64,000 bases of DNA from Desulfomarina profundi. GTDB lineage: Bacteria > Desulfobacterota > Desulfobulbia > Desulfobulbales > Desulfocapsaceae. Shown here piece after piece: positions 51,963 through 62,419 of the stretch. Every line of letters begins with the position of its first letter. Within the stretch, counting starts at the first letter, position 1. The notes beneath the pieces are model-generated. The model was not told where the DNA came from. It did not search any database and saw only the letters and a program-made list of their open reading frames with translations. Position numbers and translations under genes: made by a program. The stretch spans positions 2,624,501 to 2,688,500 of the forward strand of contig NZ_AP024086.1 in the NCBI RefSeq assembly GCF_019703855.1, in the 5' to 3' direction.

Positions 51963-52649
51963 TTAAATCCCATCGAATACCTGATTGATCCCATGCAGCG
52001 CCCAATCAATCTCTTCCCTTTTAATAATAAGAGGAGGAGCAAATCGTATGGTATAGGTGTGGGTCTCTTTGCAGAGAATGCCAAGTTTCTGCAATTTTTC
52101 TGCTATGGCCCTGGCGCCACCTTCGGTACCTTCATGCAATTCGATCGCAATCATCAGGCCACGTCCCCTGATATCTTTGATGTCTTTATGCTTAATTTTT
52201 TTAAGTTCTGAAAGAAAATAGTCACCCATCTCTTTGGAATTTTCAATCATGCCTTCATCGACAAGAACCTTTAGCGCAGTCCGGGCAATACTGCAGGCAA
52301 GCGGGTTCCCTCCAAAAGTTGAACCATGCTGACCGGGTTTTAAGATTTCCAAGACCTCTTTGTTGGAAAGTACAGCGGATACCGGATAGAAACCGCCCGA
52401 AAGTGCTTTACCAATCAGAGTCAAATCGGCTTCAATCCCTTCATGTTCTTCAGCCAGGAGCGCCCCTGTTCTGCCAAGTCCAGTCTGAATTTCATCCAAG
52501 ACAAGGAGTATATTGTTTCGCTCGCAAATTTCTTTGACTTCTTTGAAATACCCTTTGGGTGGGATAATAACCCCGGCTTCTCCTATTCTCTTCCTCCATC
52601 GTGTCATGCTTGATTGATGAATGGGAATCTTATGTTCAAAGTATTTCAT
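51963..52649 (-). pseudogene. Ornithine aminotransferase 3' part fused to transposase remnant
   Basis: 228-codon chimeric frame. From about residue 23 it is the C-terminal half of a class III aminotransferase of RocD type: [36 protein letters not shown] Lys in [17 protein letters not shown] and [16 protein letters not shown]. The first 22 residues ([16 protein letters not shown]) instead match IS5-type transposases. About 180 N-terminal residues of the enzyme are missing. The junction is near 52580, joined at a shared Gly-Glu. The product is unlikely to be an active aminotransferase. Confidence 0.75.
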
Positions 52650-52902
52650 ACCACAGAAATACTACCAATACGGATTCTCAACTCAATTCCTGAGAACAGC
52701 TAATCAACGACAATTATAATTCCCGGCTGGCGACAATTATAATTCCGGCCTTAACCACATAATAATACGCAATAATATTTCATTGCTTTTTCTGTTTCTG
52801 TTGCAGTGTCCTCATCTAAAATGTAACTTATTTGTACTCATCCGGAGGATAGGGCAACGCTGAGGAGCGACCCGAGCGCCGAGATGAGTGCCGTAAGGAT
52901 GA

Positions 52903-52933
52903 AGACCGGGTATAAGGATTTGCCCGGTCTTTT
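52903..52933 (+). terminator. Hairpin with T-run at the IS21 left side
   Basis: AGACCGGG (52903-52910) pairs with CCCGGTCT (52923-52930), followed by TTTCTTTC. Probably protects the IS from outside transcription. Confidence 0.5.
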
Positions 52934-53005
52934 CTTTCTTCATCCTCATGGCCACAATGCGTTAAACCTCGGGGGTTGGGGGCAGAGCCCCCTATTCTGT
53001 GATTA

Positions 53006-53773
53006 TTAATTTTCCTCAAGGCTTTGTTTTGCTTTTTCCAGTCTGTAGCTATCAAGATTAAGTTCCAGTATTACGCTATGATGCACAAGCCGGTCTATCG
53101 CTGCAGCCGTAGTCATTGGATCTTTAAATATCTTCTCCCACTGTGAAAATGGTAAATTGCTGGTTAGCATGATACTGTTCCGTTCATAACAATACGCAAG
53201 AAGGGTAAAGAGCACTTCCATTTCTTCTCGGCTTTGCTGGACATAGCCGATATCGTCGATCAGTATGGCATCATACTTGGCAAGTTTTTTCAGAAATCTT
53301 GGAAGAACAAGCTCCTTTTTGGCCACCAGCAGATTTTGCACCAGCAGACTGCACGGAGAAAAGAAAACACGCCTATCCTTGTTAATCAGTTCCTGGGCAA
53401 TGGCACAGAGCAGATGGGTTTTTCCACTACCTGGGTTTCCAAAAGCTAGTATGTTTTCACACCTGTCAAGAAAAGAACCTTCCAGCAAACTATTGACAAA
53501 GCCGCTCAGTTTGGCCGGAAGCCGATCCATTTCAAACGAAGCTAAGTTTTTTTCCAGGGGCAGTCTGGATTCTCGCAAATATCTGGTAATGCGTTTATGG
53601 CGTCTTTCTTCACACTCCCGCACAACCAGTTCCTGAAGGTATGATTCATAGCTTAGTGATTCCTTTCTCGCCAAATCCGCCTCCTCCTGGTAACAGGCTC
53701 GGATAGTTGACAGATAAAGCTTTTTAAGAGACGCATCCAGGATAATTCGATTATCGGTTGAACTCATCTGCAA
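53006..53773 (-). CDS. istB: IS21-family ATP-binding protein IstB
   Basis: 255-residue helper ATPase. Walker A is GNPGSGKTHLL, Walker B AILIDDIGYVQQ; the ARKESLSYESYLQELVVREC start is typical. It assists the IstA transposase. ATG region overlaps the istA 3' end by ten bases. Intact. Confidence 0.9.
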   Translation of the reverse strand: MQMSSTDNRIILDASLKKLYLSTIRACYQEEADLARKESLSYESYLQELVVRECEERRHKRITRYLRESRLPLEKNLASFEMDRLPAKLSGFVNSLLEGSFLDRCENILAFGNPGSGKTHLLCAIAQELINKDRRVFFSPCSLLVQNLLVAKKELVLPRFLKKLAKYDAILIDDIGYVQQSREEMEVLFTLLAYCYERNSIMLTSNLPFSQWEKIFKDPMTTAAAIDRLVHHSVILELNLDSYRLEKAKQSLEEN

Positions 53774-55247
53774 CCCTCCTGTAAGAGTTGATCATAGCCT
53801 GTGAGGGCAACAGTCTGGACAGAAATATTGGTAATCGGTTCAACCGGTTTACCAGAGACAAGCAGTGTTTTTACCTGGGCAAAATCAATGTTCTTTTCAT
53901 GGTCAATCAGATGACGAAGGGCATCATCTACAGCTGTCTCATTATCTTGGGCAGCAAGCTGTAAAATAGATAAGTATTCTTTTGCTGCTCCCGTAACGGT
54001 ACGAAATTTGCGCAGAGAGTCATAGGCAACCCGGAACCTGCTCGTAGGAAAAAGATCACTGCGGTATCTGTAGTTCTCAAATGCACCGGGTTTTCGAACC
54101 AGCCAGTCAATTATATGGCGGTACTGGATATAATGTTTGCTACCGCCTCGTATTCTGGGGATATTCTCAATATGTTTCTGACCGTACCAGATCTCCAGAT
54201 ACTCTGCATACAGCCGCACTGTGACTGTTTCTTTGATAAGTCGACTATTCACCGAGTAAACCTTGTGCTTTACTCTGATCGTACTGCTGGGACCAACTCG
54301 AACTTCAAAACGAGTACATGTGTCGAGCTTACCCGAAGGCAGTGGACGCAACATCGACTGTTCTTCTTGAAAGCGCTCCTGGCGGTTGCAGTTGAGTTGT
54401 GCAAACAGCTTCTGTAGAAATAACTCATATTCCTTGCGTGTAGTAAAATCCCGGTTACCTCGCAGCATCAGGGCCTGATCTACGGCTTTCTTGAAACGAT
54501 GATGGCGCTGCTCAATGTCACCATTTTCGTGGGGCTTGACGAATTGATTTTACGGCCTTGCAATTTGTAATGGGCCAAAAGCCCCTGGTAGCCACGGGTA
54601 AACTCTTCCGGGTTATCCGGTTTATTCACCGCAGCTGACAACCTGTCTGTTTGATGTTGTTCTGGAACTCCGCCAAGTTTCCATAGACTCTTCTGTAATC
54701 CTTCGCTCAGGCTTTCGAAACTCTCGGAAAAACAGATCGTTCCTGTCTCCCAGTTCGAATATGTCAGCACAAAATGGTAGATCAGGTGATCAAAAGGCTG
54801 ACCACCAATACTGATCTGTAATTGGGACATATCTGTAAAATCAGACTGACTCAACCGTGCAGGCACATGCACCTGGGGAAAATAAACTTCACGTCCTGGA
54901 CCTTCTGTACAACGCCAGGTTTTTACTCGACGTTGAAACGTGCGGAGCTGGCCATCTCCAAAAGAACCGGGATAAATCCTTTGAAAATGGGTAAAAAGAG
55001 TTTTGGCTTCCAAACCTTCATTAGTTTCCAGAAATTGTAAAACCTCTGGCCATATACCTTCAAAAGGATCTTTACGAGTTCGCCACTCCCTCACTCGCTC
55101 CGCACTGATCTCACTTGGCAATTTGCCATTATCTCTATACTTGCGACCGGTTTTCTCATCCATGCCGGCTCTAGCCGCTGCTACTTCCAACGTCTTCCCT
55201 TGACTTAAGTATTTCTTCAATTTCCTCACCTGAATATCTGTGACCAT
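53764..55247 (-). pseudogene. istA: IS21-family transposase IstA, frameshifted
   Basis: About 490 codons in two frames. The first (55247 to about 54540) has the HTH (QGKTLEVAAARAGMDEKTGR) and the start of the DDE core (LSQSDFTDMSQLQISIGGQP). The second (to 53764) continues after HENGDIEQRHHRFKKAVDQA with LMLRGNRDFTTRKEYELFLQ and the C-terminal Mu-type domain. One base appears missing at the AATT near 54543, within the expected KIN-FVKPHENGD region. Transposition would need correction of this shift. Confidence 0.8.
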
Positions 55248-55534
55248 CCATATTCCTCCTTTGAGAAATATGAATAATCAGATCACAATTTTCCGGGAAA
55301 TTTAATTGTCGTCAAAAGGAATTATAATTGTCGCTGGTCAAACAGCATCATCACTGAGATCGAATGTAAACAAATCCGGTTGAGGATTTTGTTGCGGAAA
55401 TATTTTCGGTTTCACGGTGAAAATTTGCAAGAAAATTAAGGGGATAAGGCCAGTATCCTGTTATTTCTATACAATAGATTTAAAATATTGTCTCGTGTTT
55501 TCAACAGGATAAACAGTTTTTCAAGATCGACTAA

Positions 55535-56818
55535 CTAGACTAGACTCAACACTATGTAAATAATCGGAATTAAATAAAGAGATAAGAGTATGAACCGAGA
55601 CTGATGATTTTTTTTAAAAAATACAGCTACGAATAAACCTGCAAAAACTGCAGATCCCCTGAGGCCCATTGATAAATAGCTCCATTTAAGAATTGTTGTG
55701 TCAAGGCCAGTGAAAACAAGGATAGTTGCAAGAATAAGGACGGCCAAGGCAGTAATTCTGAGTAACCTGACTGGGTTGTTTTTTTGCAGAAGACCTTTGT
55801 GAGTACAAAGGAAGTCATTGTATATATTGGTTGTTACACCAAGTGTAAGACCGGCACCGGTACCTAAGACAATTAGTAATATCCCCGCAGAAAAAAAAGC
55901 AGCGATCACAGGTGGAAAACTATGATAAATAAAAAAAGGAAGAGCCTGAGCGGCATGTTCTCCTATCTCTGGAAAGCTACCTCTTAAATAGAGTCCGACG
56001 ATTAAACCAAGTACACCTATGGGTGGTATGACCGTGGCGCTCAGAAAAGCTCCATTCCTTGCTTCTTTGACGTTTTTTGCTGAGAAAATTGCCTGGAGAT
56101 AGATCTGCGTTGACAAAACTCCTGCCAGCATTGATAACATGTCGATAGCAGCAGTTTTCCTGCCGTAAGCGGCGAAACTCAACATATCCAGATCTTGCGG
56201 CAGACGACTGATTATTTCATTTAACCCGCCTCCCTTGTAAAGTGCAAGGCCTGCACAAACCAGCATAATCATGTAGAGCATGAAAAACTTGATCTGACCG
56301 ATTAAGCCAGCTCCAGAAATACCTCCAGAAATAACAAAAACACCAAGCAAGATCAGAGTAAGCAGTATTGAAACTACCGGGCCAAATCGGAAAACCGACT
56401 GTAGAATAGCAATCGACGCAAGAAACTGACCAACCACATGGAGAAACATGCCGCTGGAGTTGAGGATACTACTGTAATGTCGAAATTTTTCCCCGAAATA
56501 CTTCCCGAGAAATTCTGATACTGTTATGACACCTTCTTCTCTGAGTGCTTTAGCAAAAAGACAACCAAGAAGGAAACAGGAAATACCACTACCGAATGTG
56601 AAAATACATGCGGCAATGCCGTGAGTATAAGCAGTTTGGACAGTACCGATGGTCGAAACACCACCGACAAGAGTGCCGATAATGATCCATGAGACTCTTG
56701 TAAAAGGCAGAGAACCACGGGCGATAGAAAAATCCGCTGCTGACTTTACTTTAGTGCCTCTCCTGACTGTTAATAAGGAGATGATTATAAAGGTGATAAT
56801 AAATGTTAATTGATACAA
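55535..56818 (-). CDS. Sodium:solute symporter (SSS family)
   Basis: 427 residues with about 12-13 membrane helices. GTLVGGVSTIGTVQTAYTHG and GGGISGAGLIGQIKF-like stretches match SSS symporters. TTG 56818 appears to be the start, preceded by AGAGGAAAG. It lies downstream of the ornithine-cyclodeaminase-like gene in the methyltransferase cluster and may import its substrate. Confidence 0.85.
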   Translation of the reverse strand: MYQLTFIITFIIISLLTVRRGTKVKSAADFSIARGSLPFTRVSWIIIGTLVGGVSTIGTVQTAYTHGIAACIFTFGSGISCFLLGCLFAKALREEGVITVSEFLGKYFGEKFRHYSSILNSSGMFLHVVGQFLASIAILQSVFRFGPVVSILLTLILLGVFVISGGISGAGLIGQIKFFMLYMIMLVCAGLALYKGGGLNEIISRLPQDLDMLSFAAYGRKTAAIDMLSMLAGVLSTQIYLQAIFSAKNVKEARNGAFLSATVIPPIGVLGLIVGLYLRGSFPEIGEHAAQALPFFIYHSFPPVIAAFFSAGILLIVLGTGAGLTLGVTTNIYNDFLCTHKGLLQKNNPVRLLRITALAVLILATILVFTGLDTTILKWSYLSMGLRGSAVFAGLFVAVFFKKNHQSRFILLSLYLIPIIYIVLSLV

Positions 56819-56995
56819 AAAGCTTTCCTCTATGATAAGAGAGTTTTTCGTTGGCTGTTTGGTAAAGTTGTCTGTTCATCAATTTTCATTATCGTACCGG
56901 GAGGTTCATAAAGCCAATCTTGATACCTGTCATCTTTGCTTAAAGTGATAATGTTCCCACGATTTGGTGTCTTCCTCGCGGGAACAGACCAAAGA

Positions 56996-58093
56996 TTACA
57001 AAGACAGCGAATCAAGCCATCCACTGTTCCTTTCAAAATAAGTCAGTGTTGTTCCCACACCTTTTGCCATTGCATTCTGGTACACTCTGTATGCTTCGGA
57101 AAGATCATGGATACCCAGACCAATAGGGTTGAAAAAGATCCTGTCGCTTTTGCTCTCTCGACCAACTTTCTTACCGACAACAACTTCACCCAGTTCTCCG
57201 ATTACTCGCTCCTCCGGAATGAAACCCTCCTTAACAGCCCGCCAGGATACATCCACTCCATGGTGTTTTACCTGATACCAATCATCGACGAAGACCCTGT
57301 CAAATACAGTAAGTGCTTCTGGCGGAGTATCCCAGAATGAAATCTCGGCATGGAAAACGCCGGGTTTGTACCACTCTTTATTCACATAGGGTTCCCTTGC
57401 CATGGTCGCAGTTGAGATTACATCCATCTCTACAAAGGCTTCACGTACAGTCTCAACAGGAATAATCTCCATCTCCAGTCGCTCAGACATCTTATCAGCA
57501 AATGCTTTAGATGCGTCCGAATTAATATCAAATACCTTTAACATTTCAAGAGATGGAACTGCTGCTTTGATTGCTGCAGCCTGAGTCATACCCTGTACAC
57601 TTGCGCCAACCAGGCCAAAATATTTTGAATCAGGGTTTGCCAGATATTTGGCACCAACCCCACTAGCGGCACCAGTACGCATAGCGCTGACAATAGCACC
57701 GTCCATTACGCAGATCGGAATAAATGTTTCAGGATCAAGGATGATTATAATTGCGGTTGCCCTTGGTAACCCCTTTTTAGGATTATCAGGACGACTTGGA
57801 ATAAATTTAATACCTGAGGTATCAACCGGACCTAGAAGCCCGCGCAGGTTGAGTTCCTCTCCGAATTCCTTTCCACCAAGAAAACTTGGCATTGACATAA
57901 TCCTGCCAATAGTTTCTTCCGTTGATGCATCTCCCCAACGTATTACTGGTTTGCCGGGTTGGACATAATCCCCTTTTCCGTGGAGAAAAAAGGAACGTTC
58001 CGTGGCTTTTAGTGTTTCAGACATTTCAGCACCACCTGCTTCCACACAATCTTCCTGACTTAGATAGAGCAACGACCAACTTGATTCTGACAT
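56996..58093 (-). CDS. Ornithine cyclodeaminase/mu-crystallin family protein
   Basis: 365 residues. The NAD-binding Rossmann part (YFGLVGASVQGMTQAAAIKA) and the substrate part (DGAIVSAMRTGAASGVGAKY) match the ornithine cyclodeaminase/alanine dehydrogenase-like family. The reaction could be reduction or cyclisation of an imine or amino acid; the exact substrate is unknown. It lies between methyltransferase genes and a symporter, so it may act on the demethylated amine product. Confidence 0.8.
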   Translation of the reverse strand: MSESSWSLLYLSQEDCVEAGGAEMSETLKATERSFFLHGKGDYVQPGKPVIRWGDASTEETIGRIMSMPSFLGGKEFGEELNLRGLLGPVDTSGIKFIPSRPDNPKKGLPRATAIIIILDPETFIPICVMDGAIVSAMRTGAASGVGAKYLANPDSKYFGLVGASVQGMTQAAAIKAAVPSLEMLKVFDINSDASKAFADKMSERLEMEIIPVETVREAFVEMDVISTATMAREPYVNKEWYKPGVFHAEISFWDTPPEALTVFDRVFVDDWYQVKHHGVDVSWRAVKEGFIPEERVIGELGEVVVGKKVGRESKSDRIFFNPIGLGIHDLSEAYRVYQNAMAKGVGTTLTYFERNSGWLDSLSL

Positions 58094-58205
58094 CTTTATC
58101 TCCAGATACTTTTTTGATTACTTTTATAATAAATAATATACTGATATTACAAAGATACGCTTTGAACGACCTAAAGAGAGGTTGTAGATACCGGGTGAAT
58201 TAATT

Positions 58206-59006
58206 TTACGATTTGATCACTCCTGTTCGAACTCCTTTTAAATAATTCATGCAGAAAATGTCTTTACCGTTAAGCATGTCTGCAGTCTTAATCGTTGCCA
58301 TAATCTTTTCATCGAGGGGATCGATAATTGCTGAATCCATACCTGCTGCCATCATAAGGGTAACAAAGGTACGATTTATGATTTTTCTCTCGGGTAATCC
58401 GTAGGATATATTGGATAGTCCTCCTGTGATATGCACCTCCGGAAATTGCTTTTTGATCTGCCTGACTGCGTCCAGTACCATCGTGCCTTTGCCGGAATCT
58501 GTACTGATAGGTTGTATAAGAGGATCTAAGTATATATCATCCAGTTTCATACCTATACCCACCAGTGCGGTAACAAGTTGTTCTGCTCTGTTAAGGATAT
58601 CAGTCGAAGAACCTGGCATTCCGCTATCATCCATGCACAGGGCAACAATCTTACATTTCTTACCCTTCAAGAACGGCATCATTACCTCAAAACGTTCTTT
58701 TTCTAAACTGATAGAATTGACCATCGGCTGCTCTTTTACCAGGGTATAAGCCATTTCAAGAATCGTGGGATCAGGGCTGTCCAGACAGATTGGTACCGTC
58801 ACAACAGGAGCAATAGTCTCCAACAGCCACTGCATATCCTCCTGCTCATGCCCTATTCGTGCTCCACCGTTAACGTCTATAAAATGGGCACCTGCCTCCT
58901 GCTGACTCCTTACATCTTCCTGGATATATTTGACATCGCGAGCGACTACTGCAGCCTGAACCTTTTTTCTTGAAGTGTTTATTCTCTCTCCGATCACTTG
59001 AAACAT
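58206..59006 (-). CDS. Methyltetrahydrofolate:corrinoid methyltransferase, MtgA-like
   Basis: 266-residue TIM-barrel pterin-binding enzyme (DHPS-like). FQVIGERINTS, GAHFIDVNGGARIG and CLDSPDPTILEMAY are the family motifs; VHITGGLSNISYGLPERKII follows. It should move a methyl group from the corrinoid protein to tetrahydrofolate. ATG 59006 follows AAGGGG; 27 codons of open frame upstream are not family-like. It is 13 bases after the corrinoid protein gene. Confidence 0.88.
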   Translation of the reverse strand: MFQVIGERINTSRKKVQAAVVARDVKYIQEDVRSQQEAGAHFIDVNGGARIGHEQEDMQWLLETIAPVVTVPICLDSPDPTILEMAYTLVKEQPMVNSISLEKERFEVMMPFLKGKKCKIVALCMDDSGMPGSSTDILNRAEQLVTALVGIGMKLDDIYLDPLIQPISTDSGKGTMVLDAVRQIKKQFPEVHITGGLSNISYGLPERKIINRTFVTLMMAAGMDSAIIDPLDEKIMATIKTADMLNGKDIFCMNYLKGVRTGVIKS

Positions 59007-59019
59007 TTGGGACCCCTTT

Positions 59020-59652
59020 TTAATGAACAAGTTCCTTGGCCCTTTTAGCAGCAGAACCTGCATCGGGAGCGAACGCATCGGCACCAATCACATTTGCGAA
59101 TTCCTGTGTGACAGGGGCTCCACCAACCATCACCTTTACCTGAGCCCGAAGCCCACTTTCTGATAATGCGTCAATGGTCTGTTTCATCATAGGCATAGTG
59201 GTCGTAAGCAAGGCGGAGAGGCAAAGAATATTGGCATTTGTTTCTTTAATGAGTTCAATGAATTTATCAGGGCTTACATCAACACCGACATTATGAACTG
59301 TCAGACCAGCACTTTCCATCATCATTGCCACAAGGTTCTTACCAATATCATGAAGATCGCCTTGTACAGTTCCAATAACAACAGTCCCTTTAGAGGAGCT
59401 CGCATCATCTGCCAAAAGATGTTTGATAACCTCAACCCCTTTGCTCATTGCTTGAGCAGCCATAAGAACCTCCGGGATGAACATATCGCCATTTTCCATT
59501 TTTTGACCGACAATATCCATCCCGGCAATAAGTCCATCATTGAGTATTTCATCTGCTGGAGTACCGCTCTCCAAGGCTTTGTTAATCAATTGAAGCATTT
59601 TGGGTTCATCTAGCTCCAGCAGTGTCTGAGTAATTTCTTTTAAATCAACCAT
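59020..59652 (-). CDS. Corrinoid-binding protein, MtgC/MtbC-like
   Basis: 210 residues. An N-terminal helical cap (EITQTLLELDEPKMLQLINK) precedes a B12-binding domain with the lower-axial-ligand motif GDLHDIGKNLVAMMM and the base-on pocket NILCLSALLTTTMPMMKQTI. It carries the methyl group between the MttB-type and MtgA-type enzymes. ATG 59652 follows AAGGTGAG. Confidence 0.9.
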   Translation of the reverse strand: MVDLKEITQTLLELDEPKMLQLINKALESGTPADEILNDGLIAGMDIVGQKMENGDMFIPEVLMAAQAMSKGVEVIKHLLADDASSSKGTVVIGTVQGDLHDIGKNLVAMMMESAGLTVHNVGVDVSPDKFIELIKETNANILCLSALLTTTMPMMKQTIDALSESGLRAQVKVMVGGAPVTQEFANVIGADAFAPDAGSAAKRAKELVH

Positions 59653-59686
59653 GATTCTCACCTTATAAAGTCTGTTAAATTTCTAT

Positions 59687-61144
59687 TTAAATATCGAGTA
59701 AAATATTAAATTTCTCTCGGATTACTTTGTTAATATCATCTGGAATTAACGATGGTTTCGCAGCTGCGATAAGATCTCTCGCGATAATACGCGCCCTTTC
59801 CCTTGCATCTAGACTGCCTTCTTTTTCCCACTTATCTCTACTCTTATTGTCAGTAACTCCATTGCCGTGATAATGCTCTGTCCTCAAATGCTTCATCGTG
59901 TGCATAGAGGTCATGAAATTGCCACCAGGCCCCACAGATTCAATAACTTCCAATGCAAGATGCTCTACATCTACTTCGATGCCTTTTAATACTTTGCAGC
60001 AGTTACCAATAATTTCGTCATCAATCACAAACTGTTCATGCGCAATGGCAAGCATTGATTCGAGCATTCCTGCGCTGTGGTGAATATAGTTGGACCCTCC
60101 CATGGACGCTAAGAGTGCGGTAAAAGCTTTTTCATAACCAGCTTGGGCATCTGGAACTTTCGAGTCAGAAAGACCTGCTGAATTATAATTAGGTACTTTT
60201 ATATGAGCTGAAAGTTGATGGATAGCAGCGTTCATCATCCCACACTCCACCGCTCCACCTGAGTATCCCATTGTTTTAAGATTGGCAAGACCTGGTATTC
60301 CACCATAAAGGAGTGGAGCTCCCGGGTTTGTCAACTGACAAATGGTGACCCCTGCCATTTCTTCAGCATGCAGTTGTGCAAGGGTTCCAGCCATGGTCAA
60401 AGGAGATGTGGAGCCTGCCATTGGTGCACTGGACAGAGCTACCGGAATGTTGTTACGAATAGCTTCCTGCATAATCAGAGTCGATTGCGTACACAGCTTA
60501 AGTGGGCTAATGGCAAAAGATGTAATCACCGAGATAAATGGTCTTTCCTGCAGCTTTTCCTTACCTCCTGCAATTAAGGAAGCCAACTCTATTACATTGT
60601 GTAAACCTGCTTCATCGTTTACACCTGACATGACGTGCTTTGATGATCCGGTTAAACAGGCATAAAACATATTGATATCGTAATCAGACTTGTCAATATC
60701 TGTTGGAATACATGGCCGTACAAGGAAGTGGACATTATCCAGCTGCTCAACAAGTCGAGAAACATTATAGAGATCCTTCAGAGTTGTTGATCTTACCTCA
60801 CCCGTTTCAGGATCCAGAATTTTAATGGTCCCACCACCAGTCCCCAAATGAACGCGATCTTCACTCAGGTTGAGATCATGTTTCGGGTCACGGCCACAAA
60901 GGACCACTTTCTCCGGCGATTTGGCTACTTGTTCGGTAACCATTTCTTTTGGGAAAAGAATATTCATCTTTTCCCAATCGACAGTAGCACCATTGTCTTC
61001 CAGCATTCGGGCTGTATCTTCAAGACCCTTTTCGAAAGTGATACCAATTGTTTCAAGAATCCTTAGGGATGCGTCATGTACTACTTCAACCTGCTCTGAA
61101 GAAAGCGGGCGATATTGCCCTCCCTGAAAACCCATTAAATTCAT
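59687..61144 (-). CDS. MttB-family (trimethylamine/betaine) methyltransferase
   Basis: 485 residues. PLSSEQVEVVHDASLRILET and HLGTGGGTIKILDPETGEVR are typical of the MttB superfamily. There is no in-frame TAG, so this is a non-pyrrolysine member like MtgB (glycine betaine) and MtcB/MtpB (carnitine, proline betaine). It should transfer a methyl group from a quaternary amine to the corrinoid protein. AGGAGG directly precedes the first ATG, so the second ATG (61144) is better spaced. First gene of the leftward cluster. Confidence 0.88.
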   Translation of the reverse strand: MNLMGFQGGQYRPLSSEQVEVVHDASLRILETIGITFEKGLEDTARMLEDNGATVDWEKMNILFPKEMVTEQVAKSPEKVVLCGRDPKHDLNLSEDRVHLGTGGGTIKILDPETGEVRSTTLKDLYNVSRLVEQLDNVHFLVRPCIPTDIDKSDYDINMFYACLTGSSKHVMSGVNDEAGLHNVIELASLIAGGKEKLQERPFISVITSFAISPLKLCTQSTLIMQEAIRNNIPVALSSAPMAGSTSPLTMAGTLAQLHAEEMAGVTICQLTNPGAPLLYGGIPGLANLKTMGYSGGAVECGMMNAAIHQLSAHIKVPNYNSAGLSDSKVPDAQAGYEKAFTALLASMGGSNYIHHSAGMLESMLAIAHEQFVIDDEIIGNCCKVLKGIEVDVEHLALEVIESVGPGGNFMTSMHTMKHLRTEHYHGNGVTDNKSRDKWEKEGSLDARERARIIARDLIAAAKPSLIPDDINKVIREKFNILLDI

Positions 61145-61552
61145 ATCCATCCTCCTAACATATTGTTTTTATATGATTATATAGAGTTCCAAACAGCCTG
61201 AAACTAAAGTTCGTATATGTCCTTTCTTTCTTTCACTTATTACTTGTCACAATCAGCAGCGCCTGTCAAGATAAATGTAACGAAACCTGTCATTAATTCT
61301 TTCAAAGAACCGAAATCTATCTTACCTACTCGTAAGTCGAGTAATAATTCCATCAACATATCATGTAGATACTTGCATTCAACTCAAGAAAGCGCAGAAA
61401 ACAACGCAAAGTACTTCTAGCAGACGTAAGAGATCACCTCTCCCCTCATCTTGAAAAGAATTATTGATGCAAAACCCCGCAGAATCATTTATGCTACTTT
61501 CATCTCAATGTTAATGTCACTCATAACTGATTATTTTCGCAGGAGAAATACA
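61145..61552. other. Divergent intergenic region (MttB-type gene / rpiR-type gene)
   Basis: 408 bp between divergent genes. It must carry both promoters and probably operators for the RpiR-type regulator. An AACATATTGTT motif lies near 61157. No RNA or extra gene seen. Confidence 0.4.
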
Positions 61553-62419
61553 ATGACCAGCAAGCAACTATCTCTGACAAAAACCATTCAGGAGCACTAT
61601 CAAGGATTAACCGCAAAAGGGAAAATACTTGCTGATTTTATCAGGTCGCGTCCCGACAAAGCTGTTTTCATGACGACAAGGCAACTTGCGGCGGAAGTTG
61701 GCGTTAGTGAAGCGACAGTCGTTAGGTTCGTCCGTCAGCTAAACTTCACCAGCTATTCACTCTTAATCGATAAGTTGCGAGAACACATCGACACCGAGCT
61801 CACCCTTCTAGACCGTAGTAAACTTACCCAATCTGTTGTTCATACTGACGACGAATTGCTTCAAAAAATGCTTAGTCGAAATATTGAAGATATAAAATCT
61901 CTGAGCCAATCCATTGATTTGAATGAAATAAAAAAGGTCAGAGATCACATCAAGAATGCAAAGTCGGTGCATATTATTGGTTCAAGACTTTCCTATTCTC
62001 TTGCAAGTCATATGAGCTGGACTCTCGGAAAATTAAGACCGGAAGTTCATTTACTAAAAGGGAGTGATACAACTTGCATAGACAGACTTGTATTCATTGA
62101 TCCTGACTCGGTGATCGTTATAATTGCCACCACCAGGTATCCAAATGATTTAATAAAAGTAGGTAAGTTGGTTAGACGACAACAGCTAAAAATGATACTA
62201 CTCACAGAGAGTTCGACATGTCCATTATCACAAATAAGCAACCATACTCTAATTGCCTCGAGCACCGGCATCCCATACCTCGGCGCAACCATATCCCTTC
62301 TCTGCCTGATCAACTATTTGGTCGAGTCACTCTCTGCGGAAATGGGAGAAGAGCTGCAACTTCACCAGCAAAAGCTAGAGCAAACGTTTTTGGAAAATGA
62401 TTTGTTATTTCTTCAGTAA
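61553..62419 (+). CDS. RpiR/MurR-family transcriptional regulator
   Basis: 288 residues. The N-terminal HTH_6 (GKILADFIRSRPDKAVFMTT, then LAAEVGVSEATVVRFVRQLN) is followed by a SIS domain (KSVHIIGSRLSYSLASHMSW). SIS domains usually bind phosphosugars, though RpiR regulators also control amine and betaine genes. ATG 61553 follows AGGAG at good distance. It is placed between the leftward methyltransferase cluster and the rightward Opu-type transporter, so it probably controls both. Confidence 0.87.
   Translation: MTSKQLSLTKTIQEHYQGLTAKGKILADFIRSRPDKAVFMTTRQLAAEVGVSEATVVRFVRQLNFTSYSLLIDKLREHIDTELTLLDRSKLTQSVVHTDDELLQKMLSRNIEDIKSLSQSIDLNEIKKVRDHIKNAKSVHIIGSRLSYSLASHMSWTLGKLRPEVHLLKGSDTTCIDRLVFIDPDSVIVIIATTRYPNDLIKVGKLVRRQQLKMILLTESSTCPLSQISNHTLIASSTGIPYLGATISLLCLINYLVESLSAEMGEELQLHQQKLEQTFLENDLLFLQ

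Larger units (their letters stand above)
52691..55350 (-). mobile_element. IS21-family insertion sequence
   Basis: About 2.66 kb, with istA and istB on the minus strand. The termini carry the repeated CGACAATTATAATTCC motif, twice on the left (about 52708-52755) and once plus a partial copy on the right (about 55300-55335), the multiple-terminal-repeat style of IS21. Exact ends are uncertain by some bases. The left part (52760-53005) contains hairpins but no gene. Confidence 0.8.

Noticed and set aside
59687-61144. Pyrrolysine-containing MttB
   Set aside because: The frame has no internal TAG; it is a non-pyrrolysine member of the superfamily.
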